DNA of 64,000 bases from Verticiella sediminum (GCF_007558815.1 NZ_VLTJ01000042.1:62001-126000); one strand, 5' to 3'. Counted from the stretch's first letter, positions 34,441 to 44,839 are shown. Numbers and translations are program-made. The notes: generated by a model not told the origin, from the sequence alone.

Positions 34441-35330
34441 GCCGGGTTTCCGCAACAGGTACCGCGCATTCGTTTGCGCATGACGCAAACCCAACGGCAG
34501 CATCCCTGCTCGCCTTCGTGCAACGCCACCCGCGGCTGCTGGTACTCACCGGCGCGGGCTGCAGCACCGACTCGGGCATCCCGGACTACCGCGACGCCGA
34601 CGGCGCCTGGAAACGTCCCCGGCCGGTGGACCATCGCGATTTCGTCGCCGACCCGGCGGTGCGCCGGCGCTACTGGGCGCGCAGCCTGATCGGCTGGCGC
34701 CACTTCGGCGCGGCGCGGCCCAATGCCGCGCACCTCGCCCTGGCGCGCCTGGAGGCGCTCGGCCATGTCGCCCGGCTGGTCACCCAGAACGTGGACGGCC
34801 TGCACGCGGCCGCGGGCAGCCGGGCGGTGATCGACCTGCATGGCCGCCTGGACCAGGTCGTGTGCCTGGACTGCGGCCATCGGCTGCCGCGCGCGGTATT
34901 CCAGCGGGCGCTGGCCGACGCCAACCCCGCGTGGGCCAGCGCGCAGGCCGCGCCGGCGCCCGATGGGGATGCCGAGCTGGACGGTGCCGACTTCTCGGCG
35001 TTCACCGTGCCGGCCTGCAGCCGCTGCGGCGGGCGGCTCAAGCCCGACGTGGTGTTCTTCGGCGACAACGTTCCCCTTGCGCGGGTGCGCGCCGCCACGG
35101 ATGCGCTCGCGCAGGCCGATGCCCTGCTGGTGGTGGGCTCGTCGCTGATGGTCTATTCGGGTTTCCGGTTCGCGCGTAAGGCCGCCGAGCGCGGCCAGGC
35201 GATCGCCATCCTGAACCGGGGCCGCACCCGCGCCGACGCGCTCGCCACGCTCAAGCTCGATGCCGCCGTGGCGCCGGCGCTGACGGCACTGGTGCAGGGC
35301 CTGGCATCCACCGGCACGGCCGGCCTGTGA
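34437..35330 (+). CDS. Sir2-family NAD-dependent protein deacetylase (SIRT4-like class)
   Basis: A 297-residue sirtuin. It shows the NAD-binding [23 protein letters not shown], the catalytic histidine in VIDLHGRL, and two Cys pairs for structural zinc (CLDCG and CSRCGG). An insert of about 30 residues between the zinc pairs is normal for this class. It should deacylate protein lysines with NAD. The start overlaps the kup stop. Confidence 0.92.
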   Translation: MSRVSATGTAHSFAHDANPTAASLLAFVQRHPRLLVLTGAGCSTDSGIPDYRDADGAWKRPRPVDHRDFVADPAVRRRYWARSLIGWRHFGAARPNAAHLALARLEALGHVARLVTQNVDGLHAAAGSRAVIDLHGRLDQVVCLDCGHRLPRAVFQRALADANPAWASAQAAPAPDGDAELDGADFSAFTVPACSRCGGRLKPDVVFFGDNVPLARVRAATDALAQADALLVVGSSLMVYSGFRFARKAAERGQAIAILNRGRTRADALATLKLDAAVAPALTALVQGLASTGTAGL

Positions 35331-35368
35331 GCGTTCGCGCCCGATGCGGCCCCGGCCAGGCGCGACAG

Positions 35369-35397
35369 TTGCCAGACGTGCCGATTTGAGTCATAAT
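35369..35397 (+). promoter_or_regulatory. Sigma-70-type promoter for rpmE2
   Basis: TTGCCA (35369-35374) and CATAAT (35392-35397) are separated by an optimal 17 bases. They lie about 190 bases upstream of rpmE2, implying a leader of roughly 180 bases that contains GGGCCC inverted repeats and a T-run. Confidence 0.55.
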
Positions 35398-35584
35398 TTC
35401 GTGTTCATCGGGCCAGAGGCAGCAGCCCTTTACCTTTGACCCAGGCGGGCAGCCAGCCCTTTTTTGGCAGGGCCCACAACAACAGGGCCCAGCCCGCCAG
35501 CGTCCGACAGCCATTGCCCGCCCGGCACCCCGGTGCGGGGCGTGGCGCGGGTAAACCCAGGAAATATTTCAAGGAATACGCGCC

Positions 35585-35851
35585 ATGAAAGAAGGCATCC
35601 ATCCTGACTACCGCGAAGTCGTCTTCCTCGACGTGCAGACCGGTTCCAAAGTCATCTCTCGTTCCACGCTCCACACCCGTGAAACCATCGAAGTCGACGG
35701 CAAGAGCTACCCGCTCTTCAAGTGCGACGTGACGTCCGAATCGCACCCGTTCTACACCGGCGCGCAGACGCGCATCGTGGAGACCGGCCGCGTGGAGAAG
35801 TTCCGCCAGCGCTTCGCCCGCACCACCGGCGCCGCCGCCGCCGCGAAGTAA
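35585..35851 (+). CDS. rpmE2: Ribosomal protein L31 type B
   Basis: An 88-residue L31 of the zinc-independent type. It begins [16 protein letters not shown] and has [15 protein letters not shown], with only one cysteine instead of the Cys4 zinc site of type A. AAGGAATACGCGCC precedes the ATG, and a strong terminator follows. Type B L31 often replaces the zinc-binding paralogue under zinc limitation, or is the only copy. Confidence 0.95.
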   Translation: MKEGIHPDYREVVFLDVQTGSKVISRSTLHTRETIEVDGKSYPLFKCDVTSESHPFYTGAQTRIVETGRVEKFRQRFARTTGAAAAAK

Positions 35852-35891
35852 TTCGCCGCCGCGTCCGCTCGAGCGGGCATCACGGCTACGC

Positions 35892-35919
35892 AAAAAAGGC
35901 AGCCTCGGCTGCCTTTTTT
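35892..35919 (+). terminator. Rho-independent terminator of rpmE2
   Basis: A 7-bp GC stem (GGCAGCC/GGCTGCC) with a 2-base loop, flanked by six A and six T residues, so it can act in both directions. It begins 40 bases after the rpmE2 stop. Confidence 0.9.
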
Positions 35920-36216
35920 GCCGTCGGGCCATCCCAAAGCCGCTGTTCGGATCGCCGTGCTCCCCCCGTCGCGGCGCCCGGCGGCGCGACTTCCCGGGCC
36001 GCCGCCGGGCGCGCACCACGCTCGTGCATTGCTCCCGCGGCCGGCGCATCCGTCCCGACCACCGAGCGGCGTGCCCCCAGGGGATCTTCGGCGTTCAAGC
36101 GCGCATCGTCGCCTTTTCGCCGCCGTCGCGCCGCCGCAAGGCCGAACCGGCTTTTGCTTCATAATGCGCTGTCCCGGTGCGCACGCACCATGAACGATCC
36201 AAGCTATCGCTGACCC

Positions 36217-37932
36217 GTGCCTGTCCTCGCTTCCGCTGTACGCGCCACGCCGGCGCGGATGACGGCGCCCGCCGCCGCCAAGCTCTCGCGCCCCGTACTG
36301 CTGGGCGTCTGCCTGGTCTACATCCTCTTCGGCCTGTTCGGGCGCGACCCCTGGAAGACGGACGACGTGATCGGGATGGCGCAGATGTGGAGCGCGGTCC
36401 ACCTGCAGGGCGAAGCCTGGCTGCTGCCGCAGGTCGCGGGCATCACCGCGACCGCCAACGGCCCGCTGGCGATGTGGGCGGGCGCCGGCGCCATGTGGCT
36501 GCTGGGCCCGTGGATCGGCGAGATCAACGCGGCGCGCCTGCCCAATCTGCTCTGGTTCGCGATCACCACCAGTTCGGTGTGGTACGGCACCTACCTGCTC
36601 GGCCGGCGCAGCGAGGCCCAGCCGCTGGCCCTGCCCTTCGGCGGCCAGCCGGCGCCTTCCGACTACGGCCGCATGCTCGCGGATGCCGCGCTGCTGCTGC
36701 TCATCGCCACGCTCGGCCTGACCTGGCGCACGCACGAGACCTCGGTCATCCCGGCGGCGGTCGCCTGCCAGGCGCTGGCCTTCTATTCTGTCGCGCGCAT
36801 GCTCGACCGGCCCTGGCTGGGCGCGGCCACGCTCGGGCTCGCCCTCGCGGGCGCGGTCCTGACGCGCGGCGGCGCCACCCTGCTGCCGCTGCTCGCGGCG
36901 CTGCCCTTCGCCCTGCCCGCCACCGGCTGGCGCGGCGTGCGCGCCGCCCTCCTGCTCGCCGCGCCGCTCGCGGTGCTGCTGGTGGCGGCGTGGTGGATGC
37001 CCGCGCTCGACACCAGCCTGTACTGGATGCAGGGCTGGTACAACTGGCACACCAGCTTCTTCGGCCTGCCCACGCTCGACGGCACCGCCAGCGCCCTGCG
37101 CAACGCGCCCTGGTTCCTGTGGCCGCTGTGGCCGCTCGCCCTGCTCGCGCTGGTGCGCTGGCGCGGCTGGTATGGCGCGGCCCACCTGCGCGTGCCGCTG
37201 GCGTTCGGCGGCGGCGCGCTGCTGATGCTGCTCGTCACCCACCACCCCGGCGAAGCCGAACTGCTGGGAATGGTCGTGCCGACCGCGATGCTGAGCGCGC
37301 TCGCCCTGCCCACGCTGCGGCGCGGCCAGGTGAACTGGTTGGACTGGTTCGCGGTGATGGCCTTCTCGGTCGCCGCCTTTCTGGTGTGGTTCGGCTGGAC
37401 CACCGCGCTGTCGGGCTGGCCGAACCAGATCGCCAATAATATCGAGCGCCAGACGCCGGGCTTTCAGATGCAGTTCGTCTGGCTCGCCGTGCTCGGCGCG
37501 CTGCTGGCCACGGCCGCGTGGGTCGCGCTGATCACCTGGCGGCTGCGCGTGCATCCTGCGGCGCTCTGGCGCGGCTCGATGCTCTCGGCCGGCGGGGTGC
37601 TGGTGACGTGGGTCCTGCTGAATCTGCTGTGGCTCGCGCCGATCGACTATGCGCGCAGCTATCGCCCGGTGGCGAACGCCATCGCGCAGACGCTGGCCGA
37701 GCAGGGGCCCGGCGAATGCGTGCGCACGCGCGGCCTGAACCTCGCCCAGCGCGCCTCGTTCGCGGTGCTGGGCGGGCTGGTGTTCAGCTTCGACGGCGCC
37801 TGCCGCCTCGTCGTGCAGCAGACCGACCAGGACGAACTGCCCGAACTGCGCGCCGACGAAACCCTGCTCTGGGAAGGCGCGCGCCCGGCCGACCGCCAGG
37901 AATGGTATCGGGTGATCCGGGTCTCGCCCTGA
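36217..37932 (+). CDS. ArnT/PMT-like membrane glycosyltransferase
   Basis: A 571-residue protein with about twelve hydrophobic helices and a short soluble C-terminus. After the first helix the periplasmic loop carries RDPWKTDD, equivalent to the Asp/Glu pair that binds lipid-linked sugar in GT-39/GT-83 enzymes such as ArnT. It likely transfers a sugar from a polyprenyl carrier to an envelope acceptor. Start is a GTG at 36217; an ATG at 36259 is possible. An AT-rich CATAAT lies about 50 bases upstream. Confidence 0.82.
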   Translation: MPVLASAVRATPARMTAPAAAKLSRPVLLGVCLVYILFGLFGRDPWKTDDVIGMAQMWSAVHLQGEAWLLPQVAGITATANGPLAMWAGAGAMWLLGPWIGEINAARLPNLLWFAITTSSVWYGTYLLGRRSEAQPLALPFGGQPAPSDYGRMLADAALLLLIATLGLTWRTHETSVIPAAVACQALAFYSVARMLDRPWLGAATLGLALAGAVLTRGGATLLPLLAALPFALPATGWRGVRAALLLAAPLAVLLVAAWWMPALDTSLYWMQGWYNWHTSFFGLPTLDGTASALRNAPWFLWPLWPLALLALVRWRGWYGAAHLRVPLAFGGGALLMLLVTHHPGEAELLGMVVPTAMLSALALPTLRRGQVNWLDWFAVMAFSVAAFLVWFGWTTALSGWPNQIANNIERQTPGFQMQFVWLAVLGALLATAAWVALITWRLRVHPAALWRGSMLSAGGVLVTWVLLNLLWLAPIDYARSYRPVANAIAQTLAEQGPGECVRTRGLNLAQRASFAVLGGLVFSFDGACRLVVQQTDQDELPELRADETLLWEGARPADRQEWYRVIRVSP

Positions 37933-38005
37933 ACGGGGGCCCCGGCTCCGCGCGCCGCCGAAGGACCCGTCCGCCGCGCCCCACCGCCCCACGGATGCAA
38001 ACATC

Positions 38006-39457
38006 ATGAGCACCAGCACGCAGAGCGACGCGCTGCAGACGCCGCCTTCCGATGCCGACGGCCTGGGCCGCCTGGCCCGCCGCCTGGTCGGCCAGGCCTG
38101 GCCGGTGATGATCGGGCAATGGGCGGGCATCGCCTTCGGCGTGCTCGACACGAGCATGACCGGGCACGCCTCGCCGGAGGACCTGGCCGCGATGGCCCTG
38201 GCCGTGGCGATCAACATCACGGTCTTCGTCGGCCTGATGGGCGTGGTGCACGCACTGATTCCGATCCTTGCCCAGCGCCTGGGCGCCGGCCGCCTCGAGG
38301 ACGTGGGCAGCGGCTGGGGACAGGGCGTCTGGCTCGCGCTGTTCCTGTCGGCCTTCGGGGTGGCCGTGCTGCTGTTTCCCGACCCGCTGCTCGCCCTCTC
38401 GGGCGACATCGAGCCCGCGGTCCGGACGCGCATCGACGGCTACCTGATCGCGCTCGCCTTCGCCCTGCCCGCGGCCCTGGTGTTCCGCGCCATGTATGCG
38501 CTGGGCGCCGCCGTCTCGCGGCCCAAGGTCATCATGCGCATCATGCTGGTGGGTGTGGCGCTCAAGGCCTTCTTCAACTGGGTGCTGATCTTCGGCAAGT
38601 TCGGGCTGCCGGCGTTCGGCGCCGTGGGCGCGGGCATGGCCACCGCCCTGGTGTTCTGGGCGAGCGTGGTGCTGGCGGGGCTGGTGCTGCGCCACGACGC
38701 CTACTTCCGGCGCTTTCGGCTGCGCCTGGGCCGCCCGCGCTGGGCCGACCAGCGCGAGCTGCTGCGCCTGGGGCTGCCCATGGGCGCGTCCTACCTCATC
38801 GAGGTGATGGCCTTCACCTTCATGGCGCTGATGGTGGCGCGCAGCGGTATCGCCGCGACGGGTGCCCACCAGATCACGGCCAATCTGGCCGCGCTGTGCT
38901 ACATGGCGCCGATGGCGCTGGGCATCGCCACCTCGGCGCAGGCGGCCCAGGCGCTGGGCGCGCATCAATGGGACGCGGCGCGGCGCCTCGGGCAGGCGGG
39001 GTTCCTGCTGATCGTCGGCGAAGTGGCGATCACGGTGGCGATCCTGCTCGGCGCGCGCGAGCACATCGTCGGGTTCTACACCGACAGCGTGGACGTGGCG
39101 GTTCTGGCGGTGCCCCTGCTGGTGGTGCTGCCGCTGTTCCACCTGGCCGACGCCCTGCATGCGATGACGCTGTACCTGCTGCGCGCCTACCGGATCGCGA
39201 TCGTGCCGATGCTGCTGCAGGCGGTGGCGCTGGGCCTCGTCGGGCTGGTGGGCGGCTGGTATCTGGCCTATGGGCCGGGCGCGGGCGGGCTCGCGCCGGT
39301 GATCGCGCGCATCGCGCCGGACGCGCCGGCCGGCGCAGCGGCACTGTGGCTGATGGCGACGACGGGCCTGATGCTGTCCTGCGCGCTGATGCAGCCGGTG
39401 TACTGGCGGGCCCTGCGGCGCACGCGGGGCGCGGCCGCCGCGGCGTCTACACCTTGA
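38006..39457 (+). CDS. MATE-family multidrug efflux protein (NorM-like)
   Basis: A 483-residue inner-membrane protein with twelve hydrophobic segments in two similar halves, as in NorM. Helix 1 carries [20 protein letters not shown] and the matching seventh helix [18 protein letters not shown]. These transporters export cationic drugs using Na+ or H+. The 3' end overlaps the convergent orn gene by 11 bases. Confidence 0.9.
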   Translation: MSTSTQSDALQTPPSDADGLGRLARRLVGQAWPVMIGQWAGIAFGVLDTSMTGHASPEDLAAMALAVAINITVFVGLMGVVHALIPILAQRLGAGRLEDVGSGWGQGVWLALFLSAFGVAVLLFPDPLLALSGDIEPAVRTRIDGYLIALAFALPAALVFRAMYALGAAVSRPKVIMRIMLVGVALKAFFNWVLIFGKFGLPAFGAVGAGMATALVFWASVVLAGLVLRHDAYFRRFRLRLGRPRWADQRELLRLGLPMGASYLIEVMAFTFMALMVARSGIAATGAHQITANLAALCYMAPMALGIATSAQAAQALGAHQWDAARRLGQAGFLLIVGEVAITVAILLGAREHIVGFYTDSVDVAVLAVPLLVVLPLFHLADALHAMTLYLLRAYRIAIVPMLLQAVALGLVGLVGGWYLAYGPGAGGLAPVIARIAPDAPAGAAALWLMATTGLMLSCALMQPVYWRALRRTRGAAAAASTP

Positions 39458-39992
39458 TGAAGTGCTCGCGGTAGTACTTCAGCTCCTCGATGGAGTCGTA
39501 GACGTCCGACAGGGCCTCGTGCTTGGACTGCTTGGTGAAGTTGCGGTAGATCTCCGGCTTCCAGCGGCGGCAGAGTTCCTTGAGGGTGCTGACGTCGAGG
39601 TTGCGGTAGTGAAAGAACTGCTCCAGGCGCGGCATGTAGCGCACCATGAAGCGGCGATCCTGGCCGATGGTGTTGCCGCACAGGGGCGACTTGCCGGCGG
39701 GAACGTACTGCCTGAGAAAGGCGAGCAACTGCTCCTCGGCTTCGGCTTCGGTGAGGGTGGACGCCTTCACCTTGTCGATCAGGCCGCTCTTGCCATGGGT
39801 GGACTTGTTCCAGCTATCCATGCCGTCGAGCAGTTCGTCAGGCTGGTGCACGACCAGCACCGGGCCTTCGGCGACGGTTTCCAGAAAGGCGTCGGTAACC
39901 ACCACGGCGACCTCGAGGATGCGCTCGCGCTCGGGATCGAGCCCGCTCATCTCCATGTCCAGCCACACCAGATGGTTTTCGTTCGGGACCAT
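39447..39992 (-). CDS. orn: Oligoribonuclease
   Basis: A 181-residue DEDDh 3'-5' exonuclease that finishes degradation of 2-5-base RNAs. Catalytic residues are visible in [12 protein letters not shown] (Asp and Glu), [10 protein letters not shown] (Asp), and [12 protein letters not shown] (His and Asp). The ATG at 39992 gives the normal N-terminus. It is convergent with the MATE gene and divergent from the M48 peptidase. Confidence 0.95.
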   Translation of the reverse strand: MVPNENHLVWLDMEMSGLDPERERILEVAVVVTDAFLETVAEGPVLVVHQPDELLDGMDSWNKSTHGKSGLIDKVKASTLTEAEAEEQLLAFLRQYVPAGKSPLCGNTIGQDRRFMVRYMPRLEQFFHYRNLDVSTLKELCRRWKPEIYRNFTKQSKHEALSDVYDSIEELKYYREHFIKV

Positions 39993-40147
39993 ATAATCAG
40001 ACTCCGGCAATTGACCCGGCGGCGCGCCGGCGCCCGGCGCCCCCGGGGGGCCGCCCCGGATGCCGCCTCGCCTGGCATGGCGGCCCCGCCGCAAAGCGGC
40101 TCATTTTCGCACACCCGGCCCGCGCGCCCGGGCCGGGCTACTGGTCT

Positions 40148-41401
40148 ATGACATTCACACTTCTTTTCGTCGCCGTGCTGATCCTCGGCGTCATGGTGCG
40201 CCTGTGGCTCTCGCTGCGGCAGATTCGCCACGTGGCCCGCCACCGGGCCGCCGTGCCGCCGGTGTTCGCGCACCGCATCGGCCTGCGCAGCCACCAGCGC
40301 GCGGCCGACTACACGGCCGCGCGGGTGCGCCTGGGCATGCTCGAGACAGTGGTCGACGCCGCCGTGCTGGTCGGCCTGACGCTGCTGGGCGGGCTGCAGT
40401 GGCTGGCGGTGGTCTCCTATGGGTTGCCCGGCGGCGAACTGGCGCGCCAGATGGCCCTGATCGTCGCCGTGGTCGCCGTGCTCGGCGCCGTCGGCCTGCC
40501 CTTCACGATCTACCGCCAGTTCCGGCTCGAAGCCCGCTTCGGGTTCAACCGCATGACGCCGCGCCTGTTCGTGGCCGATCTCGCCAAGGGCGTGCTGCTC
40601 GGCGCGGTGCTGGGCCTGCCCCTGCTCGCCGTGATCCTCTGGCTGATGGACAGCGCAGGCGCCTACTGGTGGCTCTGGGTCTGGGCCGTGTGGGCACTCT
40701 TCAACCTGGCGGTGCTGTGGCTTTTTCCGACGGTCATCGCGCCGATGTTCAACAAGTTCACGCCGCTGCAGGACGCCGAGCTGGCCGGCCGCATCCGGAG
40801 CCTGGCCGAACGCTGCGGCTTCTCGCTGCAAGGCCTGTTCGTGATGGACGGCTCCAAGCGCTCGGCGCACGGCAACGCCTATTTCACGGGCTTTGGCCGC
40901 GCCAAGCGGATCGTGTTCTTCGACACCCTGCTCTCGCGCCTGAATGCGGACGAAGTCGAGGCGGTGCTCGCCCACGAACTGGGACACTTCAAGCACCGGC
41001 ACATCCTCAAGCGCATCGTCATGAACTTCGCCGTGTCGCTGGGCTTTCTGGTACTGCTCGGCTGGCTGGCGCAGCGCCCCTGGTTCTACACCGGGCTGGG
41101 CGTGGAGCCCAACCTGGTCGGTTCGAACAGCGCGCTCGCCCTGATCCTGTTCATGCTGACGATGCCGGTCTTCACCTTCCTGCTCACCCCGCTCACGAGC
41201 TGGTTCTCGCGCCGCGACGAGTTCGAGGCGGACCGCTACGCCGCCGACCAGACCGACGCTTCCCGCCTGGTTTCGGCCCTGGTCAAGCTGTACGATGACA
41301 ACGCCGCCACGCTGACGCCGGACCCGGCGCATTCGGCGTTCTACGATAGCCATCCCCCGGCCGCCGTTCGCATCGGCCGACTCACGCCCAGCCATCCATG
41401 A
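40148..41401 (+). CDS. M48-family (Ste24-like) membrane zinc metallopeptidase
   Basis: A 417-residue integral membrane protease with hydrophobic segments at both ends and the zinc motif HELGH at residues 276-280. The third ligand is probably the Glu in RRDEFEADRYA near residue 358. This is the CaaX-protease-like group found in many betaproteobacteria. Its stop overlaps the start of the pterin dehydratase gene in ATGA, so orn's divergent neighbour begins a three-gene operon. Confidence 0.92.
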   Translation: MTFTLLFVAVLILGVMVRLWLSLRQIRHVARHRAAVPPVFAHRIGLRSHQRAADYTAARVRLGMLETVVDAAVLVGLTLLGGLQWLAVVSYGLPGGELARQMALIVAVVAVLGAVGLPFTIYRQFRLEARFGFNRMTPRLFVADLAKGVLLGAVLGLPLLAVILWLMDSAGAYWWLWVWAVWALFNLAVLWLFPTVIAPMFNKFTPLQDAELAGRIRSLAERCGFSLQGLFVMDGSKRSAHGNAYFTGFGRAKRIVFFDTLLSRLNADEVEAVLAHELGHFKHRHILKRIVMNFAVSLGFLVLLGWLAQRPWFYTGLGVEPNLVGSNSALALILFMLTMPVFTFLLTPLTSWFSRRDEFEADRYAADQTDASRLVSALVKLYDDNAATLTPDPAHSAFYDSHPPAAVRIGRLTPSHP

Positions 41402-41748
41402 CCCAGAACACCCCGCTCACGCTCGAACAGCTCCGCGCCGCCCACTGCCGGCACATGAACCCGCAGGATCAGCTCTCGGACGCGCAGATCCAGGCGCAAC
41501 TGCAGGTACTGCCCGACTGGCGCTACGCGCACGGCAAGCTGCGGCGCACCTACGTGTTCAAGAACTATCACGAGACCATGGCCTTCGTGAACGCGATCGC
41601 CTGGGTCATCCATCGCGAAGACCACCATCCCGAACTGACCGTCACCTACGACCGGGTGGCGGCGGCCTTCGACACCCACTCGGCCAACGGGATCTCGCTC
41701 AACGACTTCATCGCCGCGGCCCACCTGGATCAGGTGTACGGCGGGTGA
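41398..41748 (+). CDS. phhB: Pterin-4a-carbinolamine dehydratase
   Basis: A 116-residue 4a-hydroxytetrahydrobiopterin dehydratase. The active-site signature EDHHPELTV is followed by THSANGISLNDF. The enzyme recycles the pterin cofactor of phenylalanine hydroxylase. No hydroxylase gene is adjacent. Overlapping start and stop codons on both sides show translational coupling in the M48-phhB-rsgA unit. Confidence 0.92.
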   Translation: MTQNTPLTLEQLRAAHCRHMNPQDQLSDAQIQAQLQVLPDWRYAHGKLRRTYVFKNYHETMAFVNAIAWVIHREDHHPELTVTYDRVAAAFDTHSANGISLNDFIAAAHLDQVYGG

Positions 41749-42677
41749 GCGGGCGCGCGAAGGCCGCCCTGCAGGAAGGCTGGGTGGTCTCGGCGCACGG
41801 GCGCCACTACGGGGTCGAGTTGGCCGACGGCAGCGTGCGCCAGAGCTATCCGCGCGGCAAGAAGGCCCAGGCCGCCGTCGGCGATCGGGTGCGCATCAGC
41901 CTGCAGGGCGACAACGAAGGCGCCATCGAGGCCGTGCTGCCGCGCCGCAACCTGCTTTTTCGCAGCGACCAGCAGCGCAGCAAGCAGTTTGCCGCCAATC
42001 TGGACACCCTGCTGCTGGTGGTCGCCACCGAGCCGGAGTTCTCGGCCGACCTGCTCGGCCGCTCGCTGGTCGCCGCGGCCAGCGCCGGGGTGCCGGCCAC
42101 CATCCTGCTCAACAAGGTCGATCGGCCGGCGCGGCTCGCCGCCGCGCGCGAGCGGCTCGCGCGCTACCCCGAGATCGGCGTGCCGGTGCTCGAGCTTTCC
42201 GCGCTCGATGCCGAAGCGGCCCGCGCCCGCCTGGCGCCGGTGCTTGCCGGCAGGATCAGCCTGCTGCTGGGCCAGAGCGGCATGGGCAAGTCCACATTGC
42301 TCAACGCCCTGGTCCCCGAAGCCGGCGCGGCCACCCGCGAACACTCCGAGGCCCTGGGCACCGGGCGCCACACGACCACCAGCACGCGCCTGTATCATCT
42401 ACCCGAAGCGCTCACCCGACCCGGGGCGCCAGGGCATCTGATCGACTCGCCCGGCTTCCAGGGTTTCGGCCTGGCCCATCTCTCGCGCGAGGACGTCGAA
42501 CGCGGCTTTCCCGAGTTCGCGCCGTTCGCCGCGCAGTGCCGCTTCTACAACTGCACGCACCGGCACGAGCCGGGCTGTGCGGTGCTCGCGGCCCTGGAGA
42601 CCGGGCGCATCGACACCGAGCGGCATGCGCTCTACATGCGCATCCTGGCCGAGAACGAAGCGGCCGAGCGCTATTGA
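41745..42677 (+). CDS. rsgA: Ribosome small-subunit-dependent GTPase RsgA
   Basis: A 310-residue circularly permuted GTPase that checks 30S maturation. It has an N-terminal OB fold, G4 (LLNKVDR) preceding the P-loop GQSGMGKST, GTGRHTTT in switch I, and a C-terminal zinc motif CRFYNCTHRHEPGC. Start is a GTG at 41745 overlapping the phhB stop. Confidence 0.95.
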   Translation: MSGRAKAALQEGWVVSAHGRHYGVELADGSVRQSYPRGKKAQAAVGDRVRISLQGDNEGAIEAVLPRRNLLFRSDQQRSKQFAANLDTLLLVVATEPEFSADLLGRSLVAAASAGVPATILLNKVDRPARLAAARERLARYPEIGVPVLELSALDAEAARARLAPVLAGRISLLLGQSGMGKSTLLNALVPEAGAATREHSEALGTGRHTTTSTRLYHLPEALTRPGAPGHLIDSPGFQGFGLAHLSREDVERGFPEFAPFAAQCRFYNCTHRHEPGCAVLAALETGRIDTERHALYMRILAENEAAERY

Positions 42678-42720
42678 TTTCGCAGTTCAACGCGCAGCAC
42701 CACAATATCAGGAGGACATC

Positions 42721-43902
42721 ATGCGCGATGTATTCGTCGTGGCCGGCACCCGTACTGCCGTGGGAGATTTCGGCGGCAGCCTGAAGGACTTCTCGCCCAC
42801 CCAACTGGGCGCGATGGTCGTCAAGGAGAGCCTGGCGCGCGCCGGCGTGGCGGGCGACGAAGTCCAGCACGTCGTGTTCGGCAACGTGATTCAGACCGAG
42901 CCGCGCGATATGTACGTGGCGCGCGTCGCGGCCATCGAGGGCGGCGTCTCCAAGGATGCGCCGGCCCTCACCGTCAACCGCCTGTGCGGCTCGGGCCTGC
43001 AGGCCATCGTCTCGGCCGCGCAGTCGATCCTGCTGGGCGACGCCGACATCGCCATCGGCGGCGGTGCGGAGAGCATGAGCCGCGCGCCCTACATCTCGAG
43101 CGCCACGCGCTTCGGTGCGCGCATGGGCGACGTCAAGATGCTCGACATGATGCTGGGCGCCCTGCACGACCCCTTTCACACCATCCACATGGGCGTGACC
43201 GCCGAGAACGTGGCCCGCGAGTACGGCATCAGCCGTGACGACCAGGACCGCCTCGCGCTCACCTCGCACCAGCGCGCCGCCGCGGCTCACGCTGCCGGTC
43301 ACTTCAAGGAGCAGATCCTGCCGGTCACGCTCAAGACCCGCAAGGGCGAGGTGGTGTTCGACACCGACGAGCACGTGCGCGGCGACGTCAGCCTGGAGAG
43401 CCTGACCAAGCTCAGGCCGGTGTTCGCCAAGGAGAACGGCACGGTCACGGCCGGCAACGCCTCGGGGCTGAACGACGGCGCGGCCGCGGTGGTGCTCATG
43501 GACGGCGAGACGGTCGCGCGCCGCGGTGCCAAGCCGCTGGGCCGCCTGGTGGCCTATGCGCATGCCGGCGTGGAGCCGACCCTGATGGGCATCGGCCCGG
43601 TGCCGGCCACCCGCAAGGTGCTGGAAAAGGCCGGGCTGCGCGCCGAGCAGCTCGACGTGATCGAAGCCAACGAGGCCTTCGCCGCCCAGGCTTGCGCGGT
43701 CTCCAAAGAGCTCGGCCTGGACCCGGCCAAGGTCAACCCGAACGGCAGCGGCATTTCGATCGGCCACCCGATCGGCGCCACGGGTGCGCTCATCACCGTC
43801 AAGGCGCTGTACGAGCTGCAGCGCATCCAGGGCCGCTACGCCCTGGTGACGATGTGCATCGGCGGCGGCCAGGGCATCGCGGCGATCTTCGAGCGCGCCT
43901 GA
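42721..43902 (+). CDS. Acetyl-CoA acetyltransferase (thiolase)
   Basis: A 393-residue biosynthetic-type thiolase. The acylated Cys89 lies in NRLCGSGLQA, His349 in GHPIGATGA, and the second catalytic cysteine Cys379 in MCIGGGQG. It condenses or cleaves acyl-CoA (for example 2 acetyl-CoA to acetoacetyl-CoA). The start follows AGGAGGACATC. It could be PhaA/BktB-like or a general beta-oxidation enzyme. A bidirectional terminator follows. Confidence 0.92.
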   Translation: MRDVFVVAGTRTAVGDFGGSLKDFSPTQLGAMVVKESLARAGVAGDEVQHVVFGNVIQTEPRDMYVARVAAIEGGVSKDAPALTVNRLCGSGLQAIVSAAQSILLGDADIAIGGGAESMSRAPYISSATRFGARMGDVKMLDMMLGALHDPFHTIHMGVTAENVAREYGISRDDQDRLALTSHQRAAAAHAAGHFKEQILPVTLKTRKGEVVFDTDEHVRGDVSLESLTKLRPVFAKENGTVTAGNASGLNDGAAAVVLMDGETVARRGAKPLGRLVAYAHAGVEPTLMGIGPVPATRKVLEKAGLRAEQLDVIEANEAFAAQACAVSKELGLDPAKVNPNGSGISIGHPIGATGALITVKALYELQRIQGRYALVTMCIGGGQGIAAIFERA

Positions 43903-44002
43903 GCCGTTGCGCGCTGGCCGCTGGGTGTTCCTGGCGGCAATCCCCCGGCCCCGCCCCGGACCGGGAAAGACCGGGCCTCGCTGGAGGCCGGTCTTCCGAA
44001 AA

Positions 44003-44035
44003 AGCAACACCCCGCCGTGGCGGGGTGTTGCTTTT
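44003..44035. terminator. Bidirectional Rho-independent terminator
   Basis: A perfect 14-bp stem (AGCAACACCCCGCC and its complement) with a 2-base loop, flanked by A's on the left and T's on the right. It separates the thiolase from the convergent lipoprotein gene and can serve both. Confidence 0.92.
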
Positions 44036-44106
44036 CAGGCGTGCCGCAGTGCCGCCCGCACGGGCCGTGCGGGCCCATCAGTGGCGGCAGGCCGCACGCT
44101 GGCGGC

Positions 44107-44811
44107 TCAGACCGGGCAGCGCAGGCCCTGCGGTGCACCGCCCATGAGCTCCGGATCGGGTTGGCGCGTGAGCGTATAACGCAGCGCCGTGGGACTGTCC
44201 TCGGGCGAACGCACGAGCAGCGAATTGACCGAGGTCGCGTTGAACTCGGCCAGCGGGTTGCCATTGGCCAGTGTGAGCAGGAGCTGGCGCGGATTGTCGA
44301 AGCCGCGCGTCCAGCAGCCCTGCTGCTGGGTGGGCGCGCTCGCGCGGCCTGCGCCGTCGAGATAGCTGACGTTCGCGCGCCAGGTGCCGTTGGCGAACAG
44401 GGTCAGCACGGCGCGCTGCCCCTGGCAGCCCATGGCCGCGTCCTGGCAGGGCAGCACGCCGCGAAAGGTCTGCGCCTCGGCCGGGCGCGGAATGCGCAGG
44501 GCCTCCGGCGTATCGGCCGACTGCACCTGGCCGGCGCCCTGCTCCCAGCACGGGTCCAGCCAGTCGCGGCACACGCCGGCCTGCGGCTGGGTCAGGCCGC
44601 CCGTGGCGATGCGGATCTGCGAGGGCGCCATGCTGCGCGAGGCGCCCGACTGCTGCAGACGCTCGGCCTGGGCGCGCGTGACGGCCTCGGTGCTGTCCGG
44701 GTCCACGTAGGCGTTGGGCGCATAGTATTGGCAGGCGGCGAGCGTCGCCAGCGACATGGCACCCGCCAGGACTCGGGCAATGCGGGATTTTCCAGACAGC
44801 AGGGCGGGCAT
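44107..44811 (-). CDS. Lipoprotein with an NlpE-like domain, hypothetical
   Basis: A 234-residue secreted protein. The ATG at 44811 opens a signal peptide with lipobox LAAC and lipidated Cys27. Residues about 105-145 (FRGVLPCQDAAMGCQGQ, then LTLFANGTWRANVSYLDG) resemble the N-terminal domain of the envelope-stress lipoprotein NlpE, including a Cys pair. The region before it is Gln/Ser-rich with further cysteines. The gene is divergent from pilD, whose start is only 28 bases away, so they share a promoter region. The function is uncertain. Confidence 0.7.
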   Translation of the reverse strand: MPALLSGKSRIARVLAGAMSLATLAACQYYAPNAYVDPDSTEAVTRAQAERLQQSGASRSMAPSQIRIATGGLTQPQAGVCRDWLDPCWEQGAGQVQSADTPEALRIPRPAEAQTFRGVLPCQDAAMGCQGQRAVLTLFANGTWRANVSYLDGAGRASAPTQQQGCWTRGFDNPRQLLLTLANGNPLAEFNATSVNSLLVRSPEDSPTALRYTLTRQPDPELMGGAPQGLRCPV

Positions 44812-44839
44812 CGAAGGCGCTCCATAGTATTGTTCCGTC

